Assembly: GCA_003427395.1 (NCBI GenBank)
Contig: BFEA01000527.1
Location: forward strand, 144,325-166,824
From: Chara braunii
Taxonomy: Eukaryota; Streptophyta; Charophyceae; Charales; Characeae
Direction: 5' to 3'
Length of the DNA: 22,500 nt
This document shows, piece after piece, positions 1 through 8,694 of the stretch. Each line of letters starts with the position of its first letter. The stretch's first letter is position 1. The notes below the pieces were generated by a model. That model searched no databases, had not been told where the DNA came from, and saw nothing but the letters and a program-made list of their open reading frames with translations. A program made the position numbers and the translations under genes.

Positions 1-61
<61 letters not shown>
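1..61. repeat. Poly-A tract, 61 bp
   Basis: Uninterrupted run of A from the first base to position 61. It may be the 3' tail of a retroposon lying to the left of the window on the plus strand. No body of such an element is visible, so this origin is inference. A homopolymer this long at a window edge can also be an assembly or sequencing artefact. Confidence 0.9.
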
Positions 62-63
<2 letters not shown>

Positions 64-109
64 ATGATGTTGAGTTAGTTGGCTGAAGTCGGAACAAGTC
101 CGAATCGAG

Positions 110-300
110 GGGAACGACGTCCGAATACGGAGGGAGAAAGTCGGGAAGTCGGGAAGTCGGGATGCGGGAATCAGAGGGCAAGGTTGGGATAGGGAGGAGG
201 GAAGTCAGGTCGGGATAGGGACGGCCAAAGTCGGGATGGGGGCGCGACGACGTCAGGATGGAGAGGCGACGAGACAGCGGCAATCTGCAAACGGGAGGCA
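110..300. repeat. Degenerate G-rich minisatellite (GTCGGGA-type)
   Basis: The words GTCGGGA, GTCGGGAT and GGATAGGGA recur at irregular spacing, for example four GTCGGGA-like words between about 139 and 160. The plus strand is strongly purine-rich. There is no constant unit length, so it reads as an old decayed short-repeat tract. No coding signal is seen. Confidence 0.5.
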
Positions 301-694
301 GCATCTTTGAAGACTTCTCTACTTCATATTAGCCCGGCGGCGACAAGCAACTTCAACGCCAACATACAGGAAAACTTTGATATCTTCCAGAGAGGAAAGG
401 CGCACGACAAACAGGGACACACAAAGACAGAAGCAGAAATACGGAGAGAGACGAAAGGAAAGCGAGAAAAACAAAAACAAAAAGAGGGTGAGAGAGAGAG
501 AAAAAAAAGTGTACGAATCCAACACCCACTATATGTGACATGCTTTGTGCAATATCTTCTTTTCTTTTGCGTTTTGTTTCAACCTCTGTCTGCATATTCT
601 TTTCTGCTTCCCCGCCTCCGGACCTCCGACCTCTTCACCCACATCCCTCCTCTTCGTCACGCGCAGAGCCCCGGCGGGTCCCCTTGATTTTTTT
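301..694. other. Low-complexity spacer, purine-rich then pyrimidine-rich
   Basis: From about 400 to 520 the plus strand is nearly all A and G (GAGA, AAAC and AAAG words). From about 545 to 680 it turns C/T-rich. Open frames of 60-130 codons on both strands come from this skewed composition and their products are low-complexity (K/E/R-rich or F/L/S-rich). No gene is supported. Confidence 0.5.
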
Positions 695-868
695 AATTGC
701 ATTATGGGCCAAGATACAGTTTTGAATTGCAGTTCGGGCAATGTATACAACGCAGCTTTCTGGCCAGGTAGGGTGCCCAAAGTGCAATTGCAAACTGTAT
801 CTTGCCCCATAGTGCAATTATAACTCGTTTTTGTGACTCTACTGAAGTTACCAAAAAAAAAAAAAAAA
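695..868 (+). mobile_element. Family B foldback/MITE-like element, copy 1, with poly-A
   Basis: Two arms at 695-732 and 782-820 are near-perfect reverse complements, about 38 nt each, sharing the words AAGATACAGTTT and AATTGCA. They enclose a loop of about 50 nt, so a transcript would fold into a long hairpin. The right arm continues as TGTGACTCTACTGAAGTTACC (831-852) and is followed by 16 A (853-868). The outer right end recurs at 3851-3876 and 4290-4322, which defines a family. No matching left outer end is seen here, so this copy is probably truncated on the left. It has no open frame and would be non-autonomous. A MITE is my preferred reading. A hairpin small-RNA precursor is an alternative. 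Confidence 0.6.
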
Positions 869-1072
869 GAAGAACACCGCATGCACATGTGAGTCCCGAG
901 CCAACTTTGAAAAGACAATAAAACAGGCGCGGTAGTTTATGTCAAGCGCTTTTGTGGTGAAGGCAATGGGGCGCTGTCATATGCCAACAGGAAAAAACGA
1001 ATACCGCTGCTTTTTCTTTTTTGGCACATTCTGAACTGCCTCCATGACAAAATTGTGATTTAGTGTTTCTTT
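869..1072. other. Spacer with no recognised feature
   Basis: AT-rich unique-looking sequence between the poly-A of the family B copy and the left target-site duplication of the SINE. I see no gene, promoter or repeat match within the window. Confidence 0.4.
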
Positions 1073-1085
1073 TGCCTATCCGAAA
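1073..1085. repeat. Left target-site duplication of SINE-1
   Basis: TGCCTATCCGAAA, identical to 1616-1628. The two copies bracket the SINE precisely. Confidence 0.85.
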
Positions 1086-1615
1086 ATTTTCCCCTTTTTT
1101 GAAGAACTACGCTACATTCTTCTCTCAAACCTTTCATCGTCTTTCAAATTCTTTCAATTCACCTTCACTAGCTGACTACCACTGCTCCTAAGGCTTATAC
1201 AGGAGACCCCTGCAAACATAGCTTTGTTGTCTCCCTCCACCCATCAGAGGGGATGTATGTTGCCCCCCGCCCCAACTGTGGTGGTCAAGGATGGGGTGGG
1301 GCCACTGGTGAGGGTCCAGCTAACACAAAGACCAAGCATTTTGCCAGTAGCTGCGCATCCTTTTTCATTGTTTTCCACCCCCAACCGAATAACAGCAGTG
1401 TCGAAGGCCAACACTCTCCCACACATCACACGTAACCCACTCACACTCGCACTCACACCCAAGTTGGCCAAGGACCCTACTAATACAGATCAGAGGTATC
1501 AAGCGGACCATCACTGCTGGTTGGCACTAACTGCGCCGCAGGTGGTTATGGGGCTCGAGCCCACAACCTCCTGAATGCCACTTGCATGCCTAACCAACTG
1601 AGCTAGGCCGCTGGA
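1086..1615 (-). mobile_element. tRNA-derived SINE, complete copy with 13-bp TSD (SINE-1)
   Basis: On the minus strand the element starts TCCAGCGGCCTAGCTCAG and carries a polymerase III box A (TAGCTCAGTTGG, complement of 1594-1605) and a box B (GGCTCGAGCCC, complement of about 1551-1561). The spacing is normal for a tRNA-like promoter. The 13-base direct repeat TGCCTATCCGAAA lies exactly at both edges (1073-1085 and 1616-1628), the signature of LINE-mediated insertion. The minus-strand 3' end is purine-rich with an A run. Its last ~70 nt before the tail (GGAGCAGTGGTAG..., GTGAAGGTGAATTG) resemble the 3' end of the SINE at 8284-8694, although the middle differs. The tRNA head no longer folds as a functional tRNA. 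Open frames over this region (1224-1574) are incidental. Confidence 0.85.
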
Positions 1616-1628
1616 TGCCTATCCGAAA
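1616..1628. repeat. Right target-site duplication of SINE-1
   Basis: TGCCTATCCGAAA, identical to 1073-1085. It adjoins the tRNA-like head of the minus-strand SINE. Confidence 0.85.
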
Positions 1629-1767
1629 CTCAAACCCTCCTGCGCCATAGTTGTTTCACAAAGAAAAGAAAAAAACTTTAAAGTTCATTAAACGTGCGGA
1701 CATTTCAAGGAGAAAAAACTGCTGCAAGATATGTCCTAAAAAAGGCAGTCCAGGTTTTTATTGGGTA

Positions 1768-1955
1768 TTTTATTTTATTTTATTTTATTTTTTTTTCTTT
1801 TTTTTTTTCTTTTTGTGCAACTTCGAGGCAGAGGTGTCACGAAGGGAGGTGATAAGAGCAGCCTCATTTAGTGGTGCCCTGTGTGGAAAGCCCATCTATT
1901 AGTGGGGAGCACTTGCTGGAAACCGGGTCCAGCGTCCCTGTACGGTACAATGGTA
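1768..1955 (-). mobile_element. Family A dispersed retroposon, copy 1 (minus strand, A-tailed)
   Basis: A long T-rich tract (about 1768-1815, the minus-strand A tail) is followed by a body ending in the family A core. On the minus strand this core reads GGGACGCTGGACCCGG, then TTCCAGCA, then CTCCCCACTAATAGATGG. The segment 1848-1955 aligns with 7857-7974 over more than 100 bp, from GGAGGTGATAAGAGCA through to TACAATGGTAA. Length is SINE-like and there is no coding capacity. I see no pol III boxes, so it may be a non-tRNA SINE or the 3' fragment of a LINE. Confidence 0.6.
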
Positions 1956-2479
1956 AATTGGAGTCTGTATGCAATGGCAGGCTGGAAACTGTGCTAAAGC
2001 AAGGGTGCAGGGGGAAATACGGGGATGGTTGCTTTGTTCTCTTGCATGTCTATTGTCTGAGATCTCTGCTTCGGCCAGTTCATGTACCGCGTGTGTCGTG
2101 TCTGGTCCTGGATGACCATTTTCTTGGTGCAGGAAAGCCAGATGACGGAGACCTACACACCACAGTATGAAAGTGACCTGTGTTTTCGAAATCTTGATCG
2201 ACCTCTAAGTATTGGGTCGGGATTTGGATCATTCGACTATCTCGAAATAATGCTCAACATGGCCTGTATCGTCATGTGGGCATCCCCTCCAAACAACAAG
2301 AGGACATCAGTAAGTTGCCCTCAATGATAATTTTGACTCGAGGTCGTGCAATCTTTTTCACGCCAGCCCGTCTCCTCTGGCGGTTCTTCAGGTTTTTCAC
2401 TGAAACAATTCTCACTTCAGTAAGCACTTGGACTGGCCTTACTTCCTATGATCCTCCCAATCAAAATAATCCCGACCAG
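1956..2479. other. Spacer with no recognised gene
   Basis: Mixed-composition sequence with short frames (1871-2170, 2082-2327, 2276-2488) that show no family resemblance and overlap each other in different frames. I see no repeat of this stretch elsewhere in the window. Confidence 0.4.
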
Positions 2480-2560
2480 TTGATGTAGCTCAGTGGTTAG
2501 AGCACCGGTTGGAAATGCGCATTGTGGTATGAGGTTGCGGGCGCAAAACTCCACAGCCTT
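2480..2560 (+). mobile_element. tRNA-like SINE head (box A intact, box B decayed)
   Basis: TAGCTCAGTGGTTAGAGCA (from about 2487) is a textbook D-arm/box A of a tRNA gene. About 40 nt later GGTTGCGGGCGCAAAACTCC stands where the T-arm should be, but it is interrupted, so no tRNA folds. This reads as the head of an old SINE or a tRNA pseudogene. The 3' end and target-site duplication could not be identified. Confidence 0.5.
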
Positions 2561-2785
2561 GTGCATGGACACCGGCAGGGCGTTAGAATGACGCACGGCT
2601 GGACACACACCCCCTTGGGCTGAAGATGGTAAGCTATTTACAGACACTGCCTGCGCACGACCCCAGGGTTGTCCACGGTGTTGTATGTCGGGTCTTGATA
2701 CTGCGTTGGTTGCTTGTCGCTGTTGCTCGTGGTTGTTCTGTTGATCTCTCCAGTCTGACATATCACGCACAGGTGCCGTTTGTGA

Positions 2786-2848
2786 TTGTTGCTCAAATGG
2801 TAGAGTCTTCACGTCACATGTCATGATCATGGGTTCGAGTCTGGGTTG
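2786..2848 (+). mobile_element. Second tRNA-like SINE head (boxes A and B)
   Basis: GCTCAAATGGTAGAGT (from about 2791) resembles a tRNA D-arm, and GGGTTCGAGTCTGGG (about 2830-2844) a T-arm with box B. The distance between them fits a tRNA. The anticodon arm does not pair convincingly, so it is not a working tRNA gene. It lies about 300 bp downstream of the head at 2480, so the two may be parts of a dimeric SINE or two separate insertions. Confidence 0.5.
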
Positions 2849-2931
2849 GGACTTTGGGGGGGTGTTCTTGTCCAGCTTGGCCTGTCATCTCTTCAACAAA
2901 CACATAGTTCCCTCTACATGGTACTGCACAT

Positions 2932-3076
2932 ATCTGGCCTTCGGGCATATACATCTTGTTATATAGAGTTGAACAGAGCACATACAGCCTTCGGGTAGAC
3001 ACAAACATGGCTCGTGAATATATACACATAGCCTACGGGCTCATTCAAACATACATAGCCTCTGGTCATGCACAAC
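2932..3076. repeat. Degenerate short tandem repeat (CATAGCCTNCGGGC type)
   Basis: The words CTTCGGGCATATACAT, CTTCGGGTAGACACAAACAT, CATAGCCTACGGGCTCATTC and CATAGCCTCTGGTCATGCAC follow one another at roughly 25-45 bp spacing. It looks like a short, strongly diverged local repeat. Confidence 0.4.
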
Positions 3077-3250
3077 TATCATACCGGGCTGGGGGGTTCT
3101 ATCAGGTACATGACGGGGTCTACTCACTCATGGCTTAGCTCTAGGGTAGGGCAGGGATATAAGTCGCTCCGGCTAGTCTGAGTTCCATCTAGCCTTGGGT
3201 AAGTTAGGGGAAGGATGGTAGGATGTGTCCATTGGTGCCGGCTTGCCTTG

Positions 3251-3452
3251 CTTAGGTACTCCTGCTGGGTAGCCTCTCTGAATTGGGCCTGTGGAAGATT
3301 GCATGAGCCTGGCATTCGGAGTTCCCATACGGCAGGGTTCATCCCCTTCCGCTTAGGTACTCCTGCTGGGTAGCCTCTCTGAATTGGGCCTGTAGAAGAT
3401 TGCATGAGCCTGGCATTCGAAGTTCCCGTACGGCAGGGTTCATCCCCTTCCG
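3251..3452. repeat. Tandem duplication, 2 x 101 bp
   Basis: Two head-to-tail copies, 3251-3351 and 3352-3452, both starting CTTAGGTACTCCTGCTGGG. I count about three substitutions and no length change, so the duplication is recent. The 111-codon minus-strand frame over it (3124-3459) has an internally repeated product only because of this duplication. Confidence 0.92.
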
Positions 3453-3694
3453 CTTCCACTAGGGCTGGGGGGGTGGCCAGCCTTGGTGCTTGTCACTGCT
3501 GTCTGGTAGGGTGATGGTCCTGAGTGCTGGTCACACTGAGGTAGGATAGTAGGGACAGGGGTTGTGATGGGAGTGTTAACGTGGGGATGGGTGGGGTTGG
3601 TGGCCTATCCTGTCAGGACAACCATTGGCTGCCGCTGCCACCAATCACTGTGGGTCTGGTCCTTGGCCTCCACAACACCCTGGGCTTAAAAAGA
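3453..3694. other. G/T-rich spacer
   Basis: G-rich plus strand between the 101-bp duplication and family B copy 2. No gene or repeat is recognised. Confidence 0.35.
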
Positions 3695-3876
3695 GAAAAC
3701 TACGGCGCAGTCAGGGTTTGAGTTTGTAATTGCACTTGAGGCAAAAGGGCCGGTAATGCTGAATGTATATGACCTACGTTTCGGGTCCGGTGGGGTCGCG
3801 CGTGGGGGTGTGTTGTATTCGCGGGATTGCCTGAAGTGCAATTACAAACTGTTTTCGTGACTGCGCCGAAGTTACC
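3695..3876. mobile_element. Family B foldback/MITE, copy 2 (complete, about 50-bp inverted ends)
   Basis: The left arm 3695-3744 and right arm 3827-3876 are reverse complements over about 50 nt with a few mismatches. Shared words include GGCGCAGTC, GTTTGTAATTGCACTT and AGGCAA. They flank about 82 bp of unrelated centre. The right end CGTGACTGCGCCGAAGTTACC matches the ends of copies 1 and 3. With inverted ends, about 182 bp of length and no coding capacity, it fits a MITE or foldback element. No clear target-site duplication is visible. The strong stem could also template hairpin RNA if transcribed. Confidence 0.7.
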
Positions 3877-4174
3877 CCATAAAAAGAAGGAATATTTCAA
3901 TCCCAGTTCACAGTGTTGGGAACCCATCCCGTTGGTGAGGGTCTGGCAGGGTCTACATGAACTTGCCTTGGCAACTCGAGTCAGTTCATCCTCAACCGTC
4001 GGGGAAGGGACCATAAACTGGGTATGCTGCCCCTTGTCGCTCCCTTTCTTAGAGCTCGATCTGGGTCCAGATATAGATCCATTAAAGGTGTGGGGGACAC
4101 CTCCTGGTGGCTGGAGCAGGCGGGGCATGGGGTAGCATGACGTTGAGTCAATGCTCTCTCCAATAGGTCTCCCC

Positions 4175-4262
4175 TTTTTTTTTCCTTCCTTTTTAAAAAC
4201 AAAGCTCCGATCTACTCGTGGGGAGCGACAGGTGCTGCGAACCAGGCCCAGCGTCCCTTATA
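4175..4262 (-). mobile_element. Family A copy 2 (short, minus strand)
   Basis: A T-rich tract at about 4175-4195 is followed by the family A core. On the minus strand this reads AGGGACGCTGGGCCTGG, then GCTCCCCACGAGTAGAT. It lacks the central part found in the copies at 1768 and 7805. Its 5' edge directly abuts a family B end at 4262. Confidence 0.55.
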
Positions 4263-4322
4263 GATACCTTGTCCCATAGTGCGATTATAACTTGTTTTTT
4301 TGTGACTCTACTGAAGTTACCC
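4262..4322 (+). mobile_element. Family B solo right end, copy 3
   Basis: This 60-bp stretch matches the right end of copy 1 (about 796-852): CCATAGTGC, ATTATAACT, TTGTGACTCTACTGAAGTTACC. No left arm is present. It is either a truncated element or the remnant left after a family A insertion or recombination at the junction. Confidence 0.65.
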
Positions 4323-5537
4323 CAAACAAGAAACACTCCAAGAAACATTCAAGAAAATGATATAAAGGCAGCGTGACCGGGAGCGCTGCGCCCCGTTCAC
4401 GCAGACGGACCAAGCGATGCCAGGCGGCAGCAGTGACGGGAGGGAGGGTGCAGTGCGGCGGCGCGCTGCAATATTGGGGGAGGGAGGTGAGGTGGGTGAG
4501 TGGCTAGGGGTTTACGGAGGACGACGAGAAAGATGGTGACGAGGATGCGTCGTGGTGGCGCAGCGTGAGGAGAGGTTGGCGATGGCACATAAGAGTTCAT
4601 GGCTGGTAGCTTAGTTCCCTCCGCTCTCCTTCATCTACACTTCGTGAGGTTTCAGACAGGGTTCTGTTGAGGGCTTGAATCTCCTGTGGTAACTCGTCGA
4701 TGGGCTCGACGAGGCGTTACTACACCATCCAGTACCTTGTAGAGTTGTGGATGGCCGTTGATACCTATGTTGCTGGCGTCGACACCGTGGTCGGCAGCTG
4801 AAGCTGTCTTAGCCGGCAGATGGAGGGTGGCTTGACGTTTCCCTCCTGAAGGTGGTGGGGGTTGGTTCAATTGATGGTAGGTGGATGAAAGGGAGCCAGA
4901 GGGAGTTTTTTTGAAGGACTCTTCATGGAGAATAACACTTCAAGGAGGAAGGAGGACATCACCATCTCATGTGAAGCTTGCTGCGGGTGAAGAGGTTGCG
5001 CGTCAACATGATCTCAAGGTTTCGTTTTCAATAGTTTTTCTGATTGGTTGACTTTGTATTGCTTGTTTGCCCTCTCTCTCTTGAGTCCTAAGTCCGCTGT
5101 TGTAATCTTTGATGCTCACCAAAAGATGATGATCTAATTAGGTTTTCCGAATTTTGTCTTTTCTATTCTGAATTTCTGATTGGATTGTTGTAGGTGTATC
5201 ACTTGTATGTTGTTATTCTTGATATTCGTTCTAATGATGACGGTCTGATTCAATATTTTCTGTTGGTGGTTCCTTCTGATAATATGATTTCCTGAAAATA
5301 ATTTCTTAAACTTTTTTGTGTCATACATCTTTGCTCAACGTTTCTCAAACCGTGGTTTGGAAATCTGATTCAAAAATCCTTTATGGATATCTAAACCTAA
5401 ATTTACTATAATTTCTCGTAACTTTCCTCATCATTGATGTTATGGTCCGGATTTTTTTCTTGATTTCTGATACAAACTCGTTTCTGATCTCCGATGCCTA
5501 AGAGTAGGCTTCTAAAGTATTTTTTCAAAAAAACCTA
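4323..5537. other. Spacer with no recognised gene
   Basis: G-rich up to about 4920, then AT-rich with many CTGAT/TTCTGA words (5100-5500). Small frames on the minus strand (4397-4600, 4652-4870, 5134-5328) have composition-driven products. I see no repeat family member, promoter or RNA gene here. Confidence 0.4.
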
Positions 5538-5675
5538 TGGTTGCTAATCTTAATACCGTGTGGTATGAAGTAATCTTAAAAAAACCTACGTCTGTTAATC
5601 TCAATACCGTGCGGTAATTTTTTATTCGGATTGACTTTTTCTGTTTGCTAATCTCAACCTCTGAGTGGTATATTT
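5538..5675. repeat. Three diverged short direct repeats (GCTAATCTCAATACC type)
   Basis: TTGCTAATCTTAATACCGTG (about 5549), GTTAATCTCAATACCGTGCG (about 5595) and TTTGCTAATCTCAACCTCTG (about 5644) are successive versions of one word. Each is followed by GTGGTAT- or GCGGTAA-like sequence. The first two also share the preceding AAAAAAACCTA. This is a local repeat of unknown origin. Confidence 0.55.
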
Positions 5676-6034
5676 GTGGTTCGCTGTGTGTATCTGTGGG
5701 GTCTTCCTTGAGGGTTGGAGCCTCCCCCCGTGAGGGTTTCACAAGGTGGGAGGTGTTACTCTTTTAGGAGGGAGGCGGTATTGGGGGATTGTCGCCTCTT
5801 AGCCAGACTGATTTAGGGTCGGATCAGTACTGGCGGGTGGGGAGAGAAGACAAGGGGGTGGCTGCTTATAGCAGAGTGTTAGGATTTTGTTTTTGAGGGA
5901 AGGAGTGACTTCGATGGCTACACAATGCGCCGATGGGGGGGGGAAGCTAGATTTGAAGGAAGGAAGGTAACAAGGGGATTTTCAACAGAAAGGGTTGTTT
6001 GTTAGGATAAGTAGGTTAGAAGGACGATGCTGGG

Positions 6035-6770
6035 GCGACACAGGCCGGTGTTGGAGCCTTTGCTCTCTAACCCAGGGGGAGCTTGAGGCCTGGGAAGTTA
6101 TGCCGAGGGTGGAAGGCATAACCAGATCGCCCGACATAGTTGGCACCGGGGTATTGACCCTATAACCTGTTAGGGGTTCGCCGCTAAGGGAATTGTCAAG
6201 GGAGGAAGGCACTTCCTGTCCGTCAGAGCTAGGTTGATCGGTACTGGGGAGGGTTGTGGTGCCCTATTACCCTAGCAGAAGGGGGTATGACATCAAGTGA
6301 GTTCTGGTACGAGGACTGAAAGCCTGGACCGACGCCCCATCTGTTGCAAAGGGGAATCTAGGATAGTAGGCAGATTTAGTCTTGCCCCCCCCGCTCTTAT
6401 ATTTTTCTACAGTTTTTCGAATGTCCCAAAAAGAGTTGGGTGTTTAGTGGTCCTAGGAATGTTTTTTAGGACTCTGGGATCCCTACTAACTCTTCTTAGG
6501 TGGCTTCAATGCTGTTATACTCAGTGATCTGCGGTTGTTCGATGCCAGAACGACGCTGACCGGTGCTGGGGTGTTGCCCTGTAACCTGCGATGCAGGAGC
6601 GCGAGGTCTTGTAGAGAGATCTGGGGATGTCTTGGGGTGGGCGTTCCACGGGACAACCAAGGGTTGCTGTCGGGACGACGCTGGTCGGAGCTGGGGTGCC
6701 CTGTAACCCAGCAGAAAGTGGGGGTGTGAGACCTAGAAGAGATCGACAGGGAGTGCGACAGTTTTGGAGA
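6035..6770 (+). repeat. Family C dispersed repeat, five plus-strand copies
   Basis: A consensus near CGACGCTGGTCGGTGCTGG followed by GGTG and CCCTGTAACC occurs at about 6035, 6131, 6231, 6551 and 6674. The last two are the best preserved. They are followed by related words such as TAGAGAGATCTGGGGAT and AGCAGAAAGTGGGGGTGTGA. Copies are roughly 60-110 bp and strongly diverged. There is no coding content. It is an uncharacterised repeat, perhaps internal subrepeats of one larger element. Confidence 0.6.
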
Positions 6771-7235
6771 ATGTTGGAAGGGTTTGTGTGGGATTTCAAG
6801 GGTTTTGGAACAATCGTAGGACCTATGTGGCCTATTCTCATGCTTCTTGAATGGCGGTAAGAGTTCTTAGGTACTTCAAAAAAAAAAAAAGGTGCGTGGG
6901 CGAAGATGGTGGGTTATCACGCGTCCTACCAGTGAGGGGGCTAGCTGGCAGGGTGGGAGTATGGCATAGCAGCAGCAGAGATGGTGGCTCCGCTTCAGTC
7001 AGTCGTGCCGGAGTGGGGTAAAGTGGATTGATGGGGGGGTTTCTGAGTCGTTTCTGAATTCTGTTTAATCATGAAGTTTGTCATAGACATGTCTGAAGTA
7101 GCTCCAATTTCTTTGAGCCAACGCCGGGTAATGACCCCGGTATCCCAATTTCTAAATTTCCATCGTTAGACCAATTAGATTTTTCTAGTAGTTCCTTGTC
7201 TCATTTCCATGAAGTTTTCTGAACGTACTCGTTAT

Positions 7236-7346
7236 GGGACGCTGGGCCCGGTTCCCAGTTTGTGCCAATTTGTGAGGATATGGTTGTATCTATGGGACGC
7301 TGGACCTGGTTTCCAGCAGGTGCTGCTCCCCACCAATAGATGGAGC
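7236..7346 (+). mobile_element. Family A, two partial plus-strand cores in tandem
   Basis: The core start TATGGGACGCTGG occurs twice, at about 7233 and 7290. The first copy stops after GGCCCGGTTCCCAG. The second continues through TTTCCAGCAGGTGCTGCTCC and CCACCAATAGATGGAGC. It is followed by a 12-14 bp G run (about 7356-7369) rather than a poly-A. The core contains two small hairpins, CTGGA/TCCAG and AGCAG/CTGCT. Confidence 0.6.
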
Positions 7347-7498
7347 TTGTTTTAGGGGGGGGGGGGGGAAATGATATAAAATTCATGAACAACTTCTACC
7401 CCCGTATTCCAAGTAACACTATAGGCTTCACCGAAACCACCCGTAGCTGTCCTGTTCTCACTACCAGACCTATACCTGGCCCCATGCCACCAACATTC

Positions 7499-7700
7499 TA
7501 GGCTACAGGGCAGCGCAACTCACCCCAGCTCTGGTCCTTGTTGTCCTGGCAGCAGCCCCCGGTTAGCCGCTGGATTGCCTTCCACCATCGACAAATCCCT
7601 AAATCTCTCTACCAGGCCTCACTCTCCTCCGAAAACAGATTACAGGGCTACACCCCACCACCGGCCAGTGTCGTTCTTGCGTTGGCCTACCAACATCACT
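7499..7700 (-). repeat. Family C repeat, two minus-strand copies
   Basis: The complement of about 7499-7532 reads CTGGGGTGAGTTGCGCTGCC then CTGTAGCC. The complement of about 7575-7678 reads CGACACTGGCCGGTGGTGGG, GTGTAGCCCTGTAAT, then GTAGAGAGATTTAGGGAT. The second aligns with the plus-strand copy at 6551 over about 100 bp. The orientation is opposite to the cluster at 6035-6770. Confidence 0.6.
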
Positions 7701-7804
7701 GAACATCGCAGCTTCGTAGGCATCAGATATTATCATATTAAGCTTTTACCGCCGCTAGAATCCTGGATCCAGTTTGTGTGGAAGCTCGAAGATCGCTGAT
7801 GATT

Positions 7805-7975
7805 CCTGATGATCTTTTTTCTTTTCTTTTCAATAACCAAAAACCACCTTACAAGTGGAGGTGATAAGAGCATCCTCCCCTAGTAAGAGTCCTGGTTGCT
7901 CCGGTCTATTAGTGGGAGCTACACCTGCTGGAAAGCGGGTCCAATGTCCCAATTAAATACAATGGTAACCTTTGA
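7805..7975 (-). mobile_element. Family A copy (minus strand, A-tailed)
   Basis: A T-rich tract (7815-7830) is followed by GGAGGTGATAAGAGCATCCT and the core ending TGCTGGAAAGCGGGTCCAAT and ACAATGGTAACC. From 7857 it aligns with 1848-1955. The flanking TGATGATTCCTGATGATC at the tail is a small direct repeat that might be insertion-related, but I see no matching copy at the other end. Confidence 0.6.
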
Positions 7976-8269
7976 AGGACTGGGAGAACTTGTGGACAAC
8001 CTTGCCAGCATTAACTACCCCATGGGAGCTGGGGGGTTCACTGCGCAGGTGCAGTAAAATAAATGATTGTACTGTGGTTGCTAACCCTTTGTCAGACCAC
8101 ATCTTTTTATGAAACAAGATTTTGCTGGAGGTTGCCTAAACTACCTCTTCGCCCAATTGCTGGGCGCCAGGTCTGTAAAAGAGGCACTGGCTGATATCCT
8201 GCAGCCAAAAATGAAAGAAAGACATCGGATCACATTTTAGTAAGAAAACAAAACAGACTCCTCTCATCT
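7976..8269. other. Spacer that received SINE-2
   Basis: Unremarkable sequence without open frames of note. It continues at 8709 after the SINE, because the two sides share the target-site duplication. Confidence 0.4.
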
Positions 8270-8283
8270 AAGACCATACCAAC
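8270..8283. repeat. Left target-site duplication of SINE-2
   Basis: AAGACCATACCAAC, identical to 8695-8708. Confidence 0.9.
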
Positions 8284-8694
8284 ATCCAGCGGACTAACTC
8301 AGTTGGTAAGGCACGCAAGTGGCATTCAGGAGCATGGGTTCAATCCCCATTGGCCTCATGTACCTTCCTGGGCATGCTTGGCGCCCGCCACCTAGAGATA
8401 GACCGCTGGATCCCCCGATCGGCATTGAGCAGAGTCTGCTGATGTTCGTAGGGGAGGGGACCTGAGGGGAGGCACAGGGATTGGTCCTGTTGGCATGGTC
8501 CCTGATGCTACCGGCTGACCCCTAGCCGGTATCGCTCACCTGCAGATCGGGAGCAGCCCCCGCATGTTCTCTCGTGAGCATGGTTCTGGCTGCTACAGGG
8601 TTCCCCGTATGCCTACAATTAGGAGTAGTGGTAGGTAGGTAGTGTGAGGTGAAATTGAGAGAAGAACATAAATTTTTATAAATAAAATAAAAAA
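8284..8694 (+). mobile_element. tRNA-derived SINE, complete copy with 14-bp TSD (SINE-2)
   Basis: The head ATCCAGCGGACTAACTCAG matches the head of SINE-1. Box A is TAACTCAGTTGG (8295-8306) and box B is GGTTCAATCCC (8337-8347), 42 nt start to start as in tRNA genes. The element ends in an A-rich tail (about 8670-8694) and is bracketed by the exact duplication AAGACCATACCAAC (8270-8283 and 8695-8708). The 3' region before the tail (AGGAGTAGTGGTAG, GTGAGGTGAAATTGAGAG) is shared with SINE-1, so the tail probably mimics the 3' end of a partner LINE (inference). At 411 bp it is about 120 bp shorter than SINE-1, and the middle is unrelated. It has no protein-coding role. The minus-strand frames at 8522-8803 cross the insertion edge and are incidental. 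Confidence 0.9.

Noticed and set aside
307-687. 126-codon plus-strand frame
   Set aside because: K/E/R-rich then L/F-rich product from a purine-to-pyrimidine low-complexity stretch. It overlaps other frames on both strands.
2480-2848. Functional tRNA genes
   Set aside because: D-arm and T-arm words are present, but anticodon and acceptor stems do not pair. They are better read as SINE heads or pseudogenes.
3124-3459. 111-codon minus-strand frame with internally repeated product
   Set aside because: The repetition is due to the 101-bp tandem DNA duplication. No independent coding signal.
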